This document shows, one piece after another, positions 50,298-59,287 of a stretch of 64,000 nucleotides of DNA. The notes under the pieces are model-generated. The model worked only from the letters and a program-made list of their open reading frames with translations, was not told the DNA's origin and did no database searches. The position numbers and the translations under genes are program-made. This DNA is from Roseovarius sp. ZX-A-9 (GTDB lineage Bacteria; Pseudomonadota; Alphaproteobacteria; Rhodobacterales; Rhodobacteraceae): the NCBI RefSeq assembly GCF_028369135.1, contig NZ_JAPWHW010000020.1, forward strand, positions 19,505 to 83,504, written 5' to 3'. Positions within the stretch are counted from its first letter, which is position 1. Each line of letters opens with the position of its first letter.

Positions 50298-50938
50298 TGT
50301 TGCGCTGCCCGCACAAAGGCGCGCATCAATCCTGCGTCCTTCACGCCCGGTGCCGTTTCGATCCCCGACGCGACATCGACTTGCCGTGCCCCCGTCGCGC
50401 GCACCGCCTCGGCCACGTTCTGCGGCGTCAGACCGCCCGCCAGCATCCACGGCACCGGCCAGCGCCGCCCGGCGATCAGCCCCCAGTCAAAGGCCACCGC
50501 ATTGCCGCCGGGCCGGTCCGCGCCCTTGGGCGGCTTGGCATCCACCAGCAGTTGATCGGCCACCCGGCCATAGGTCTCCAATTGCGCCAGATCGGCCGCT
50601 TCGGCTATGCCCACGACCTTCATCACCGGCAGGCCATAGCGGGCCTTGACCTCGGTCACCCGCGCGGCACTCTCGGACCCGTGCAGTTGCAGCATATCCA
50701 GCGGCACCCGCGCCGTCAGGGCATCAAGCACCGCATCGTCCGCGTCGACCGTCAGCGCGACCTTGGCGATCCCTTCAGGCACCGCCTGCGCGATTTCCCG
50801 CGCGGCGTCGATCTCAAGGTAGCGCGGTGATCTGGGAAAGAAGTTCAGCCCGATATAGGCCGCGCCCGCGTCTGCCGCGGCGGCAACATCTGGCAGGCGG
50901 GTCAGCCCGCACATCTTGATTCGAATGTCTCGTGTCAT
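50294..50938 (-). CDS. trpF: Phosphoribosylanthranilate isomerase
   Basis: TrpF converts phosphoribosylanthranilate to carboxyphenylaminodeoxyribulose phosphate. The 214-residue TIM barrel has the catalytic cysteine in KMCGLT (C10), [15 protein letters not shown] near residue 78 and [12 protein letters not shown] with the catalytic aspartate region VDVASGIE. The ATG at 50938 is chosen; the longer frame runs into lapA. It overlaps the downstream GNAT gene by four bases. Confidence 0.95.
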   Translation of the reverse strand: MTRDIRIKMCGLTRLPDVAAAADAGAAYIGLNFFPRSPRYLEIDAAREIAQAVPEGIAKVALTVDADDAVLDALTARVPLDMLQLHGSESAARVTEVKARYGLPVMKVVGIAEAADLAQLETYGRVADQLLVDAKPPKGADRPGGNAVAFDWGLIAGRRWPVPWMLAGGLTPQNVAEAVRATGARQVDVASGIETAPGVKDAGLMRAFVRAAQQ

Positions 50939-50946
50939 GGTCAGGC

Positions 50947-51297
50947 TCAGCGAGCGCCATCCAGCAGCGCCAGCACCTCGTCCTTGCCCTGATGCTTTTC
51001 GCCCTTCAGCCGCTTGACCTCGGTCCGCAGCCGCTGCAATTCGCGCGCCTGCCGTGCCGCGGCAGCCCGTTCGCCCGCCTCGCGGATCCATTCCCAGATG
51101 AACCCAAGCACCAGCCCGGCCAGCACCCCGCCAAACATCACGACAAAGAGCGGCACGTCATAGGCCGGCGTCAGCGCCGCGAGCCGCGCAATCTCGTCCG
51201 GCAGCATCTTGACGGTCACGACTTCGCGGTTAGCGAGCGCGATCAGGATCAGCGCCACCGCAAAGATGGCGATACTGGCGTAGCGAACATAGCGCAT
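50947..51297 (-). CDS. lapA: LapA-type membrane protein
   Basis: The 116-residue product has two membrane helices (about 4-24 and 47-68) and a cytoplasmic coiled-coil tail rich in Arg, Glu and Lys, matching lipopolysaccharide assembly protein A. In E. coli LapA works with LapB in control of LpxC. It lies 3 bases after ihfB and 8 before trpF, so the three are likely cotranscribed. Confidence 0.85.
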   Translation of the reverse strand: MRYVRYASIAIFAVALILIALANREVVTVKMLPDEIARLAALTPAYDVPLFVVMFGGVLAGLVLGFIWEWIREAGERAAAARQARELQRLRTEVKRLKGEKHQGKDEVLALLDGAR

Positions 51298-51300
51298 CGT

Positions 51301-51582
51301 TTACTTCCCGTTCAGTCGGTCCCTGAGCAGTTTGCCCGTCTTGAAGAATGGCACATGCTTCTCCTCGACGTAAACCGATTCCCCGGTGCGGGGGTTGCGA
51401 CCCGTCCGCGCATCCCGCTTCTTGACTGAAAATGCGCCAAAGCCGCGCAATTCGACACGATTGCCATTGGCCATCGCATCGGTGATTTCATTGAAGATGG
51501 TGTTCACGATACGCTCGACATCACGCTGATAGAGATGTGGATTCTCATCTGCGATCTTTTGTATGAGCTCTGATCGGATCAT
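51301..51582 (-). CDS. ihfB: Integration host factor beta subunit
   Basis: IHF bends DNA in replication, recombination and transcription. The 93-residue product is a full-length HU/IHF fold starting [21 protein letters not shown], with the DNA-intercalating arm [22 protein letters not shown]. It heads the minus-strand group followed by lapA and trpF. Confidence 0.96.
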   Translation of the reverse strand: MIRSELIQKIADENPHLYQRDVERIVNTIFNEITDAMANGNRVELRGFGAFSVKKRDARTGRNPRTGESVYVEEKHVPFFKTGKLLRDRLNGK

Positions 51583-51827
51583 CGAGCTAGTCCCCCGAGT
51601 CTTCTTGGTTTTATTGGCGCCGGTAGCACACCCGTGACTATAGATATAATTGCTGAAAACGAAAACGGAAAGCGGGCCATCATCGGTCGTTTTTCGCTTA
51701 GATATGACGCTAAGCCCCGGTTTCGGGTGCGAATTTCGTCATTCCCTAGCGTAACCGCTTTCATCTTTTGCCCAAATCACCCCGGACATCCGCATGATTC
51801 GGTGCGTTAATCTGACGTGCCTCGCCC

Positions 51828-52601
51828 TCAAACCGCCAGCACCCCGCGCCGCAACAGATTGATTCCCGCGAGCAGAAGCACGATCAGCGTCGCCTTGCGA
51901 AACATCCGCTGATCGATCCGGTCCTGGATCGAAAACCCCAGCCAGATGCCCAGCACCGTCGGCGGCAGCAGCGCCAGCGAAAAGGGCAAGGTCTCGGCCC
52001 GCAGCACCCCCGACCCGACATGTGCCGCGGCAAGCAGAATCGCCCCCAATCCAAAGATGACGCCCTGGATGCGCACCTGCTCGCGCTTCTCGGTGTCCAG
52101 CGCCGTCAGCATCGCCACCGTCGGCGGGCCCCAGACCCCGGTCAGCCCGCCCATCGCACCGGCCAGCATGCCGATCCCCGCCTCCAGCCTCTTGCCGGGA
52201 TTGGGCGGCAGGCGCAGGTTGCGCCCCAGAAGCATCGAACCGGCATAAAGCGTGACCGGCACCCCGATCAGCAGATAAAGCACCGCGTGTGACAGCAACG
52301 GCACCATCTGCGCCGCCACCACCAGCGTCACGCCTCCAGCCACCAGAAACACCCGGAACCGTCGCAGCGATTGCCAGGCCGGGCCAATTCCCTGCCGCAG
52401 GGCCTGCCAGATATTGGCGACCGCCGTCGGCAGGATCAGCCCCGCCAGCGCCAGTTCCGGTGCCATGACAGAGCCCAGCCCCGAAATCATGATCGTCGGC
52501 AGGGCAAAGCCGACAACGCCCTTCACCACCCCGGCAAACAACGTGAGGCCGAGTGCAAAACACCATATGAACGCCGCATCCGGGCCTGATAAGATCTCCA
52601 T
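51828..52601 (-). CDS. TauE/SafE family (TSUP) permease
   Basis: The 257-residue product has about eight hydrophobic helices and the paired TSUP repeat glycine motif (GxxKGVVGFALPTI near residue 26 and MLAGAMGGLTGVWGPP near residue 140). Members export sulfite, sulfoacetate or other organosulfur anions across the inner membrane. It is divergent from the acyl-CoA dehydrogenase gene, and no sulfur-metabolism gene is adjacent. Confidence 0.85.
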   Translation of the reverse strand: MEILSGPDAAFIWCFALGLTLFAGVVKGVVGFALPTIMISGLGSVMAPELALAGLILPTAVANIWQALRQGIGPAWQSLRRFRVFLVAGGVTLVVAAQMVPLLSHAVLYLLIGVPVTLYAGSMLLGRNLRLPPNPGKRLEAGIGMLAGAMGGLTGVWGPPTVAMLTALDTEKREQVRIQGVIFGLGAILLAAAHVGSGVLRAETLPFSLALLPPTVLGIWLGFSIQDRIDQRMFRKATLIVLLLAGINLLRRGVLAV

Positions 52602-52747
52602 TCCGCCTGTGTATCACCGCAGGATTACGCTGCACTGCAAAATTTCACACGCAACAAACAATCAAAACCCATACTACAGGGGTTAAATTGTTGCGCTGCA
52701 CCTGCAAAGTGGCTAGGAGAGTGCGCGACAAACGAAGGAGCGAACCC

Positions 52748-54442
52748 ATGGCCCATGACGGACAGGATCCAGCGATGACCAATGCCCCACTTCTGGATAA
52801 TCTGACACAGCTCACCGCAGCGGCTTTGCCCGCGGTCGACGCGGTGCTGAATGCGGCCAAGGACGCGGTCGGCACGCTGCTCGTCAAGGACGGGCGCGTA
52901 TCAGGTGCCGCGCTCGAGGCGCATCAGGGTGCCGCCCACGGCCTTGCATGGCTGGCCACCTATGCCGAAGCACTGCACCAGATGCAGAAATGGGCCGAGC
53001 GCCTGTCCGAGTCCGGCCAGTTCGGCGAGGTCGAGGCGCTGATTCACCAGATCGCGTTCGGCGAATACCTGCACCAGATCGCCGGCGGCATCCCGATGAA
53101 CCAGGGCGAAGTGGTGCGTCTGGCCGATCTGGGCCTGGGCTGGGACGCGCTGTCGGGCTTCCAGTGCGACGAGGTGCAGACGCTCATGGCGCGCGGCAAC
53201 AGCCAGAGCGCACGCGTCCGCCTTGTGGCCTTGATGCAGGAACGCAGCGCCGAGATCACCGTCGGGCGCACCGGTCTGGACGACGAGTTGGAAATGATTC
53301 GCGAACAGTTCCGCCGCTACGCGGTCGAGAAAGTCGAACCGCACGCCCATGACTGGCACCTCAAGGATGAGCTTATCCCGATGGAAATCATCGAGGAACT
53401 GGCCGAAATGGGCGTATTCGGCCTGACCATCCCCGAGGAATTCGGTGGTCTGGGCCTCAGCAAAGCGTCGATGGTCGTCGTCTCCGAAGAGCTCAGCCGT
53501 GGATATATCGGTGTGGGCAGCCTTGGCACCCGCTCTGAAATCGCGGCCGAACTGATCATGTGCGGCGGCACCGACGCGCAGAAATCCCATTGGCTGCCCA
53601 AACTGGCCAGCGCCGAAATCCTTCCCACGGCGGTCTTTACTGAACCCAATACCGGCTCGGATCTGGGCGCCCTGCGCACCCGTGCGGTCAAGGATGGCGA
53701 CGATTACCGCGTCACCGGCAACAAGACATGGATCACCCATGCCGCGCGCACCCATGTGATGACGCTGCTCGCGCGCACCGATCCAGACACGACCGATCAC
53801 CGGGGCCTGTCGATGTTCCTGGCTGAAAAGACGCCGGGCACCGACGCGGCCCCCTTCCCGACCGAAGGCATGTCAGGCAGCGAGATCGAGGTGCTGGGCT
53901 ATCGCGGCATGAAGGAATACGAGCTGGCGTTCGACAACTTCCATGTGAAGGGCGAAAACCTGTTGGGCGGCGAAGAGGGCAAGGGTTTCAAACAGCTCAT
54001 GGAGACCTTCGAAAGCGCGCGCATCCAGACCGCCGCCCGCGCCATCGGCGTGGCGCAATCGGCGCTCGATATCGGCATGCAATATGCACAAGACCGCAAG
54101 CAGTTCGGCAAATCGCTGATCAACTTCCCGCGCGTTTCCAGCAAGCTGGCGATGATGGCGGTCGAGATCATGATCGCGCGGCAACTGACCTATTTCAGCG
54201 CCTGGGAAAAGGATCAGGGCCGCCGCTGCGATCTTGAGGCCGGCATGGCCAAGCTTCTGGGCGCCCGCGTTGCCTGGGCGGCGGCGGACAACGCGCTGCA
54301 AATCCACGGCGGCAACGGCTTTGCGCTGGAATACAAGATCAGCCGCATCCTGTGCGACGCGCGCATCCTCAACATCTTTGAAGGCGCCGCAGAGATTCAG
54401 GCACAAGTCATCGCTCGGCGCCTGCTCGACCGGCGGAACTGA
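52748..54442 (+). CDS. mcd: Probable (2S)-methylsuccinyl-CoA dehydrogenase
   Basis: The 564-residue product is an FAD-dependent acyl-CoA dehydrogenase with an extra N-terminal helical domain (about 1-150) before the normal core (about 170-560). Visible core motifs are FTEPNTGSDLGALRTRA, GNKTWITHAARTH, YGxRKxFGK-like QDRKQFGKS and the C-terminal QIHGGNGFALEY. This length and N-terminal extension fit methylsuccinyl-CoA dehydrogenase of the ethylmalonyl-CoA pathway better than ordinary acyl-CoA dehydrogenases. The ATG at 52748 has AAGGAG seven bases upstream. Electrons would go to EtfAB. Confidence 0.75.
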   Translation: MAHDGQDPAMTNAPLLDNLTQLTAAALPAVDAVLNAAKDAVGTLLVKDGRVSGAALEAHQGAAHGLAWLATYAEALHQMQKWAERLSESGQFGEVEALIHQIAFGEYLHQIAGGIPMNQGEVVRLADLGLGWDALSGFQCDEVQTLMARGNSQSARVRLVALMQERSAEITVGRTGLDDELEMIREQFRRYAVEKVEPHAHDWHLKDELIPMEIIEELAEMGVFGLTIPEEFGGLGLSKASMVVVSEELSRGYIGVGSLGTRSEIAAELIMCGGTDAQKSHWLPKLASAEILPTAVFTEPNTGSDLGALRTRAVKDGDDYRVTGNKTWITHAARTHVMTLLARTDPDTTDHRGLSMFLAEKTPGTDAAPFPTEGMSGSEIEVLGYRGMKEYELAFDNFHVKGENLLGGEEGKGFKQLMETFESARIQTAARAIGVAQSALDIGMQYAQDRKQFGKSLINFPRVSSKLAMMAVEIMIARQLTYFSAWEKDQGRRCDLEAGMAKLLGARVAWAAADNALQIHGGNGFALEYKISRILCDARILNIFEGAAEIQAQVIARRLLDRRN

Positions 54443-54467
54443 TCGCGCTGCCGGGCAACAGCCCGGC

Positions 54468-54511
54468 ACCGACGCAATACCGACGTTTCACCGACGCGCT
54501 ACCGACGGGCC
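54468..54511. repeat. Four tandem 11-bp repeats (ACCGACG array)
   Basis: Four head-to-tail 11-base units, each beginning ACCGACG: ACCGACGCAAT, ACCGACGTTTC, ACCGACGCGCT, ACCGACGGGCC. The array lies in the convergent gap between the acyl-CoA dehydrogenase and TRAP permease genes. The first seventeen bases (ACCGACGCAATACCGAC) also occur, inverted, in the array at 62230-62273. Confidence 0.85.
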
Positions 54512-54520
54512 AATCCGCCA

Positions 54521-55843
54521 TCAGGGAAACAGCCGCAGCAGACATAGCGTGATCCCCGGAAATGCCACGAGGATCACCACCCGGACCACGTCCGACGCAA
54601 CAAATGGCAGCACCGCCCGGTAGGTCTCGACCATCCGGGTGCTGCGGTCCATCGCGTTGATGACAAACAGGTTCATCCCCACGGGCGGCGTGATCAGCCC
54701 GACCTCGACCACGATCAGTGCCAGAATGCCGAACCAGATCGCCAACTCCTCTTGGGTCAGGCCGAAATCAAGCTGGCTGATGATCGGAAAGAAGATCGGA
54801 ATCGTCAGCAGGATCATCGACAGGCTATCCATCACGCAGCCGAAAATCAGATAGAGCACAAGGATGATCGATAGGATCATCCAGGGGCTGTAACCCGTTG
54901 CCAGCACGTATTCGGCCAGCGATTGCGGCGTCTGCGTCAGCGCCAGAAACCCGTTGTAGAAGGCCGCTCCGAAGATGATGAAAAAGATCATCCCGCTGTT
55001 GCGCGCGGTCTCCAGAAAGCTTTGTACCAGGCTGGTCCAGTTCAGTCCCCCGCCCAGCAGCGCGATGATGCCGGTGCCTGCCGCGCCCACTGCAGCACCT
55101 TCTGTGGGGGTGAACCAGCCGCGATAGATGCCGCCCACGACTAGGGCAAAGACCAGCAACACCGGCCAGACCGCAACCAGCGCACGCCAGCGTTCGGGAT
55201 AGGGAATAGGGTCACGCAGCCCCGCCGCACCCGGGTTCACGCGGACATAGATGGCGATGGTGATCATGTACCCTATGGCTGCCAGAACGCCGGGAATGAA
55301 CGCCGCCAGAAACAGCTTGGCGATGTTCTGCTCGGTCAGGATCGCGTAGATCACCAGGATCACCGATGGCGGAATGAGGATGCCGAGCGTGCCGCCCGCC
55401 GCCAGCGTGGCCGAGGCAAAGCCCCCCGAATAGCCGTAGCGCCGCAGCTCCGGCAAGGCGACCTGCCCCATCGTCGCTGCCGTGGCCAGCGAACTGCCAC
55501 AGATCGCACCGAACCCCGCGCAAGCCCCCACCGATGCCATGGCAACGCCGCCCTTGCGGTGGCCCAGCCACGCCTCTGCCGCCTTGAAAAGGGATGTGGA
55601 CATGCCACCCCGTGTGGCGAACTGGCCCATCAGCAGGAACATCGGCACGATGGTCAGTGAGTAGTTCGAGAAGGTCGAATAAGTCTCGGTCTTGAGCTTC
55701 GACAGGCCGACATTCATGCCCCCCGTCACCATGTAGAGCCCCCCCAACCCCACTAGGAACATTGCCAGCCCGATTGGTACTCGCAGAAAGATCAGCCCCA
55801 ACAGGACAGGAAAGGACGTGATGCCGATCGCCAGATCGCTCAT
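54521..55843 (-). CDS. dctM: TRAP transporter large permease (DctM type)
   Basis: The large membrane subunit of a tripartite ATP-independent periplasmic transporter, 440 residues with about twelve hydrophobic segments. The family motif IPPSVILVIYA near residue 150 and GRFxxxxGxxT-like segments are visible. It shares a four-base ATGA overlap with the small permease gene. The ATG at 55843 is chosen. It closes the series hydrolase-dctP-dctQ-dctM. Confidence 0.92.
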   Translation of the reverse strand: MSDLAIGITSFPVLLGLIFLRVPIGLAMFLVGLGGLYMVTGGMNVGLSKLKTETYSTFSNYSLTIVPMFLLMGQFATRGGMSTSLFKAAEAWLGHRKGGVAMASVGACAGFGAICGSSLATAATMGQVALPELRRYGYSGGFASATLAAGGTLGILIPPSVILVIYAILTEQNIAKLFLAAFIPGVLAAIGYMITIAIYVRVNPGAAGLRDPIPYPERWRALVAVWPVLLVFALVVGGIYRGWFTPTEGAAVGAAGTGIIALLGGGLNWTSLVQSFLETARNSGMIFFIIFGAAFYNGFLALTQTPQSLAEYVLATGYSPWMILSIILVLYLIFGCVMDSLSMILLTIPIFFPIISQLDFGLTQEELAIWFGILALIVVEVGLITPPVGMNLFVINAMDRSTRMVETYRAVLPFVASDVVRVVILVAFPGITLCLLRLFP

Positions 55844-56424
55844 GCGTTCGGTCCGTCCTGCGCGGTCAGTATCCGGCGCCCGGTCAGCATCTCGACCAAC
55901 CGGGCAAGCGCCACGTAGCCCGCGACGGCAGCCGCCAGCACAGCGGCGGAGAAGCTGGCCAGATAGGACCACCAAACCGGCATCTGCAGCATGAAAGTGG
56001 TCTCGTTATAGCGCATCTTGCCCAGCATCCCCTCGAACAGTCGCCACGCGATGAGCGCCAGCACAAGGGCAAAGACCACGTCGATCACGATCTGCAGGGC
56101 GCGGTTGAACCCGGCGGGAAGACGTGCGGTGAATATGTCCACGGTCGCGTGTCCGCCGCTGATCTGGCAGATCGGCAGAAAGGCAAAGATCGCAAAGGCA
56201 ACGCCCGCCTCCACCATCTCGAACGCGCCCAGAACCGGGCCGATCCCGGCATCAAGAAGATGCTGCGCCATCGTGGCGAACAGCCCCGCATCGACCGCGC
56301 CGTGCAACAGGCCGTTGGCCAGCCGCCCGAGGATCGACAGGCAAGTAAGCGCGATGAGCAAGGTCAGGACTACGCCGCCGAGCACGGCCATCACGCTGGC
56401 GATCAAGGTGACAATCCGGTGCAT
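55840..56424 (-). CDS. dctQ: TRAP transporter small permease (DctQ type)
   Basis: The 194-residue product has four membrane helices, as expected of the fused-partner small subunit of TRAP systems, with the second loop carrying the conserved VDIFTARLPAGFNRA segment. The ATG at 56424 (MHRIVTLIASVMAVLGG) is chosen. It overlaps dctM by four bases and follows dctP by 52. Confidence 0.88.
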   Translation of the reverse strand: MHRIVTLIASVMAVLGGVVLTLLIALTCLSILGRLANGLLHGAVDAGLFATMAQHLLDAGIGPVLGAFEMVEAGVAFAIFAFLPICQISGGHATVDIFTARLPAGFNRALQIVIDVVFALVLALIAWRLFEGMLGKMRYNETTFMLQMPVWWSYLASFSAAVLAAAVAGYVALARLVEMLTGRRILTAQDGPNA

Positions 56425-56476
56425 CAACGAAGGTCCTTGATTGCGCGGGCCGGCATGGTACCGGCCCACCGCTCGA

Positions 56477-57511
56477 TCACATGGAGTTCTTTGCGATCAA
56501 CGCCTTGGCCTCATCGACCAATGCCTGCCCATCAAACCCCTTGGCGTCCATATCGGCGATCCAGCTGGCCTCGACCGGGCCAGCGGCCTCTTTCCACTCT
56601 GCCACCTGTTCGGGTGTGAGCTCGATGATGGTGTTGCCGCGATCCTCTGCCGCCTTGCGCGCGGGCCCGTCGGATTCGGCCATCAACTTGCCTGCGAGGG
56701 CCGAGAAATCGGCGCCGGACTGGCTGTCAATGGCGGCTTTCAGATCGTCGGGCAGGCTTTCATACTTGGCCTTGTTCATCGCAAAGATGAAGGCGGTGGT
56801 ATAAAGCGCCTCATCGCCGAAAGTCGTGTGATTGGTGACCAGTTCGGGCACTTTCAGCGCGGCGGTCACTTCCCACGGGATCACGGTGGCATCGATCACA
56901 CCCTTGGACAGGGCCTCGGGGACGGCGGGAACGGGCAGGCCGACGGGGGTCGCGCCCAACTCTGCCAGCATGCCGGTGATGATCCGTGTCGGGCCGCGCA
57001 CAGTCATGCCGTTCAGGTCGGCGATGGAATTCACCGGGGTCTTGGAGTGGATCACGCCGGGGCCATGCACCCAGACGCCGAGTATCTTCATCTCGGCAAA
57101 ATCGGTGTCCATCATGTGCGCTTCGGCAAATTGCCAGAAAGCGCGGCTGGTATCCTCGGCATTGGTCATGATGAACGGCAGTTCAAAGACCTCGGCCTGC
57201 GGGAAACGGCCCGGCGTATAGCCGGCCACCGTCCAGATGATGTCTGCCACCCCGTCGACCACCTGAGTGGCCAGCTCGGGCGGCTTGCCACCCAGCTGCA
57301 TCGACGGGAAATGATCGATCTTGATGCGCCCGCCGGATGCCTCCATGACGCGCTCGGCCCAGGGCTCGAGGATCAGCTTGGGCACGTTGGCCTGCGGCGG
57401 CAGGAACTGGTGCATTTTCAGCGTGACGTCCTGTGCTGCGGCAAAGGTCGCCCAACAGGCGGCAATGGCGGTCAGTGCTCCGGCGCGCGCGGCGCGAGTA
57501 AAATGTTTCAT
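56477..57511 (-). CDS. dctP: TRAP transporter substrate-binding protein (DctP type)
   Basis: The 344-residue periplasmic binding protein has a signal peptide (MKHFTRAARAGALTAIAACW, cleavage after about residue 26) and the DctP fold; the conserved arginine that contacts the ligand carboxylate is likely in TVRGPTRI near residue 155. The substrate is thus a carboxylic acid of unknown identity. The ATG at 57511 is chosen over an in-frame one upstream. It is 134 bases downstream of the FAH-family hydrolase gene. Confidence 0.9.
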   Translation of the reverse strand: MKHFTRAARAGALTAIAACWATFAAAQDVTLKMHQFLPPQANVPKLILEPWAERVMEASGGRIKIDHFPSMQLGGKPPELATQVVDGVADIIWTVAGYTPGRFPQAEVFELPFIMTNAEDTSRAFWQFAEAHMMDTDFAEMKILGVWVHGPGVIHSKTPVNSIADLNGMTVRGPTRIITGMLAELGATPVGLPVPAVPEALSKGVIDATVIPWEVTAALKVPELVTNHTTFGDEALYTTAFIFAMNKAKYESLPDDLKAAIDSQSGADFSALAGKLMAESDGPARKAAEDRGNTIIELTPEQVAEWKEAAGPVEASWIADMDAKGFDGQALVDEAKALIAKNSM

Positions 57512-57645
57512 TGCGGTGTTCTCCCTTTTTCTCCGAGGGCGCACGAGCGGCCCCGGACAGCGGGCTCTGGCCCGTCTTGGGAAGCACTACACATGCATGC
57601 GCGCGCGTTTGCAACCTTCAAGCGGCGGGGCAGCGGGCCTTACAC

Positions 57646-58341
57646 TCAGCCAGCGATGCGCAGCGAGACGGGCGCCAACCCGTCGATATGCCCCTCCAGC
57701 GCCGCGCCGGGAGCCACCGGGCCAACCCCGGCAGGCGTGCCGGTATAGATCAGATCACCCGGCGCCAGATGATAGAAACGCGACAGATGCGCGATGATCT
57801 CGGGCGCGGACCAGATCATGTCGCGCAGCGTTGCGTCCTGCACGCGCGCGCCATCCATCTCCAGCATGATCGCCTGATCCGCAATGCTGCCGAACCGTGC
57901 TGCGGGCGTGATCGGGGCCATGATCGCGGCGTTCTCGAAATCCTTACCCAAATCCCACGGGCGGCGTTTTTCCTTGGCGGCCGCCTGCAGATCGCGGCGG
58001 GTCAGGTCGATCCCGCAGGCATAGCCGTAAACCGCTGCCATGGCGTCTTTGACTGACACTTGATGCGCCGGGGCGCCGATGGCCATCACGAATTCCATCT
58101 CGTAATGGCAGTCCGACGTGCCGGGGGGATAGGCGATCTCGGTCCCTGACAGGGCCAGCGCATGCGCCGATTTGGCAAAATAGAACGGCGCCTCGCGGTC
58201 GACCTCATTGCCCATCTCGGCGGCGTGCGCGGCATAGTTGCGCCCGACGCAAAATATGCGGCGCACCGGGAATAGTGCGTCCGAACCGCTGATCGGAACT
58301 GTGGGTGTCGGGGCCGGGTCAAAGAGCATCTTGGCAGACAT
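57646..58341 (-). CDS. Fumarylacetoacetate hydrolase family protein
   Basis: The 231-residue product has the FAH fold signature: IFCVGRNYAAHAAEMG near residue 30, the metal-binding HYEMEF acidic pair near residue 80, and IDLTRRDLQAAAKEKRRPW near residue 112. Close relatives hydrolyse fumarylpyruvate or decarboxylate oxaloacetate. It is upstream of the TRAP genes on the same strand, so the transported acid may feed this enzyme. Substrate is not determined. Confidence 0.85.
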   Translation of the reverse strand: MSAKMLFDPAPTPTVPISGSDALFPVRRIFCVGRNYAAHAAEMGNEVDREAPFYFAKSAHALALSGTEIAYPPGTSDCHYEMEFVMAIGAPAHQVSVKDAMAAVYGYACGIDLTRRDLQAAAKEKRRPWDLGKDFENAAIMAPITPAARFGSIADQAIMLEMDGARVQDATLRDMIWSAPEIIAHLSRFYHLAPGDLIYTGTPAGVGPVAPGAALEGHIDGLAPVSLRIAG

Positions 58342-58519
58342 TTGCGCACCTGTGTTGCGGGCATTTCCCCGTCTTTATGCGGGGCACGGCAGAGCCTGTC
58401 AAAGCGACAAAGGGGGCGGGCACGCCTGACACCGCTACGCCGGGCCCGGCGGCATTGGCGCGCGCCCTGTCCTGTGGCAGAACGGCGCGACCCCGGTGGT
58501 GCATCGCGAAAGGATTCTC

Positions 58520-59203
58520 ATGTATCAACGCTATGCCATCTACTACACGCCACCCGAAGGCGCGCTGGCGCGGTTCGGCGCGGCATGGCTGGGCTGGGAC
58601 ATGGCGCGGGGTGTCGCCGTCCCGCATCCATCACTGGCGGGGCTGCCCGCTCCGGTGGCGCAGATCACCGAACGCCCGCGCCGATACGGGTTGCACGCCA
58701 CGCTCAAGCCGCCCTTCAAGCTGGCACCCGGCGCGGATGCGCAACACCTGCACGCTGCCCTCAACGTATTCTGCGCCGCGCACGCGCCTGTCAGCCTGCC
58801 GGGTCTGATACTGGCCCCGCTTGGCCGGTTCCTGGCATTGATCCCAACGTCTCCTTGCCCGCCGCTGACCGATCTGGCCGCAAGCGTCGTGCGCGACCTC
58901 GACGATTTTCGCGCGCCGCCGGACCAAGCAACGCTCGACCGCTACCGCACCGGCGCTCTGAGCCCTGCTCAAGAGCGGAACTTGCTGGATTGGGGCTATC
59001 CGCATGTGATGGATGCCTTTCGGTTTCACATCACGCTCAGCGGCAAGCTTCCCAAGCGACAGACTGCAGCCCTCGGCGCCGTGCTCGCCCCGGTGCTGGA
59101 GTCGCTCCTGCCCGCACCCTTCATCATCGACGCGCTCAGCCTTGTGGGCGAGGACGAGGACGGCATGTTCCACCTCCTTCAGCGGGTTCCATTGACGGGA
59201 TAG
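58520..59203 (+). CDS. DUF1045 / 2H phosphoesterase-like protein
   Basis: The 227-residue product has two HxT motifs, HATLKPPF near residue 60 and HITLSGKL near residue 172, the hallmark of 2H phosphoesterases. It matches DUF1045, often found with phosphonate (phn) genes. Here no phn gene is nearby. The ATG at 58520 with AAAGGA upstream is chosen over one eight codons before. Soluble, no signal peptide. Confidence 0.8.
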   Translation: MYQRYAIYYTPPEGALARFGAAWLGWDMARGVAVPHPSLAGLPAPVAQITERPRRYGLHATLKPPFKLAPGADAQHLHAALNVFCAAHAPVSLPGLILAPLGRFLALIPTSPCPPLTDLAASVVRDLDDFRAPPDQATLDRYRTGALSPAQERNLLDWGYPHVMDAFRFHITLSGKLPKRQTAALGAVLAPVLESLLPAPFIIDALSLVGEDEDGMFHLLQRVPLTG

Positions 59204-59240
59204 CGTTGGGTCGGAGCCGTCGTTTGATCAGGATGTCCCA

Positions 59241-59287
59241 AAGCGTTTCGCCTTTGACCAATGGTTCTGCTCAAAGACGAAACGCTT
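59241..59287. repeat. Long imperfect inverted repeat
   Basis: AAGCGTTTCG (59241-59250) pairs with CGAAACGCTT (59278-59287), and CTTTGA (59252-59257) with TCAAAG (59271-59276), with one mismatch between the two blocks. It touches the end of the EamA gene. Neither strand shows a T-run. Confidence 0.65.

Noticed and set aside
51583..51827. A minus-strand frame starting at 51764 as a small gene upstream of ihfB
   Set aside because: No recognised product and no good ribosome-binding site; the region more likely holds the ihfB promoter.
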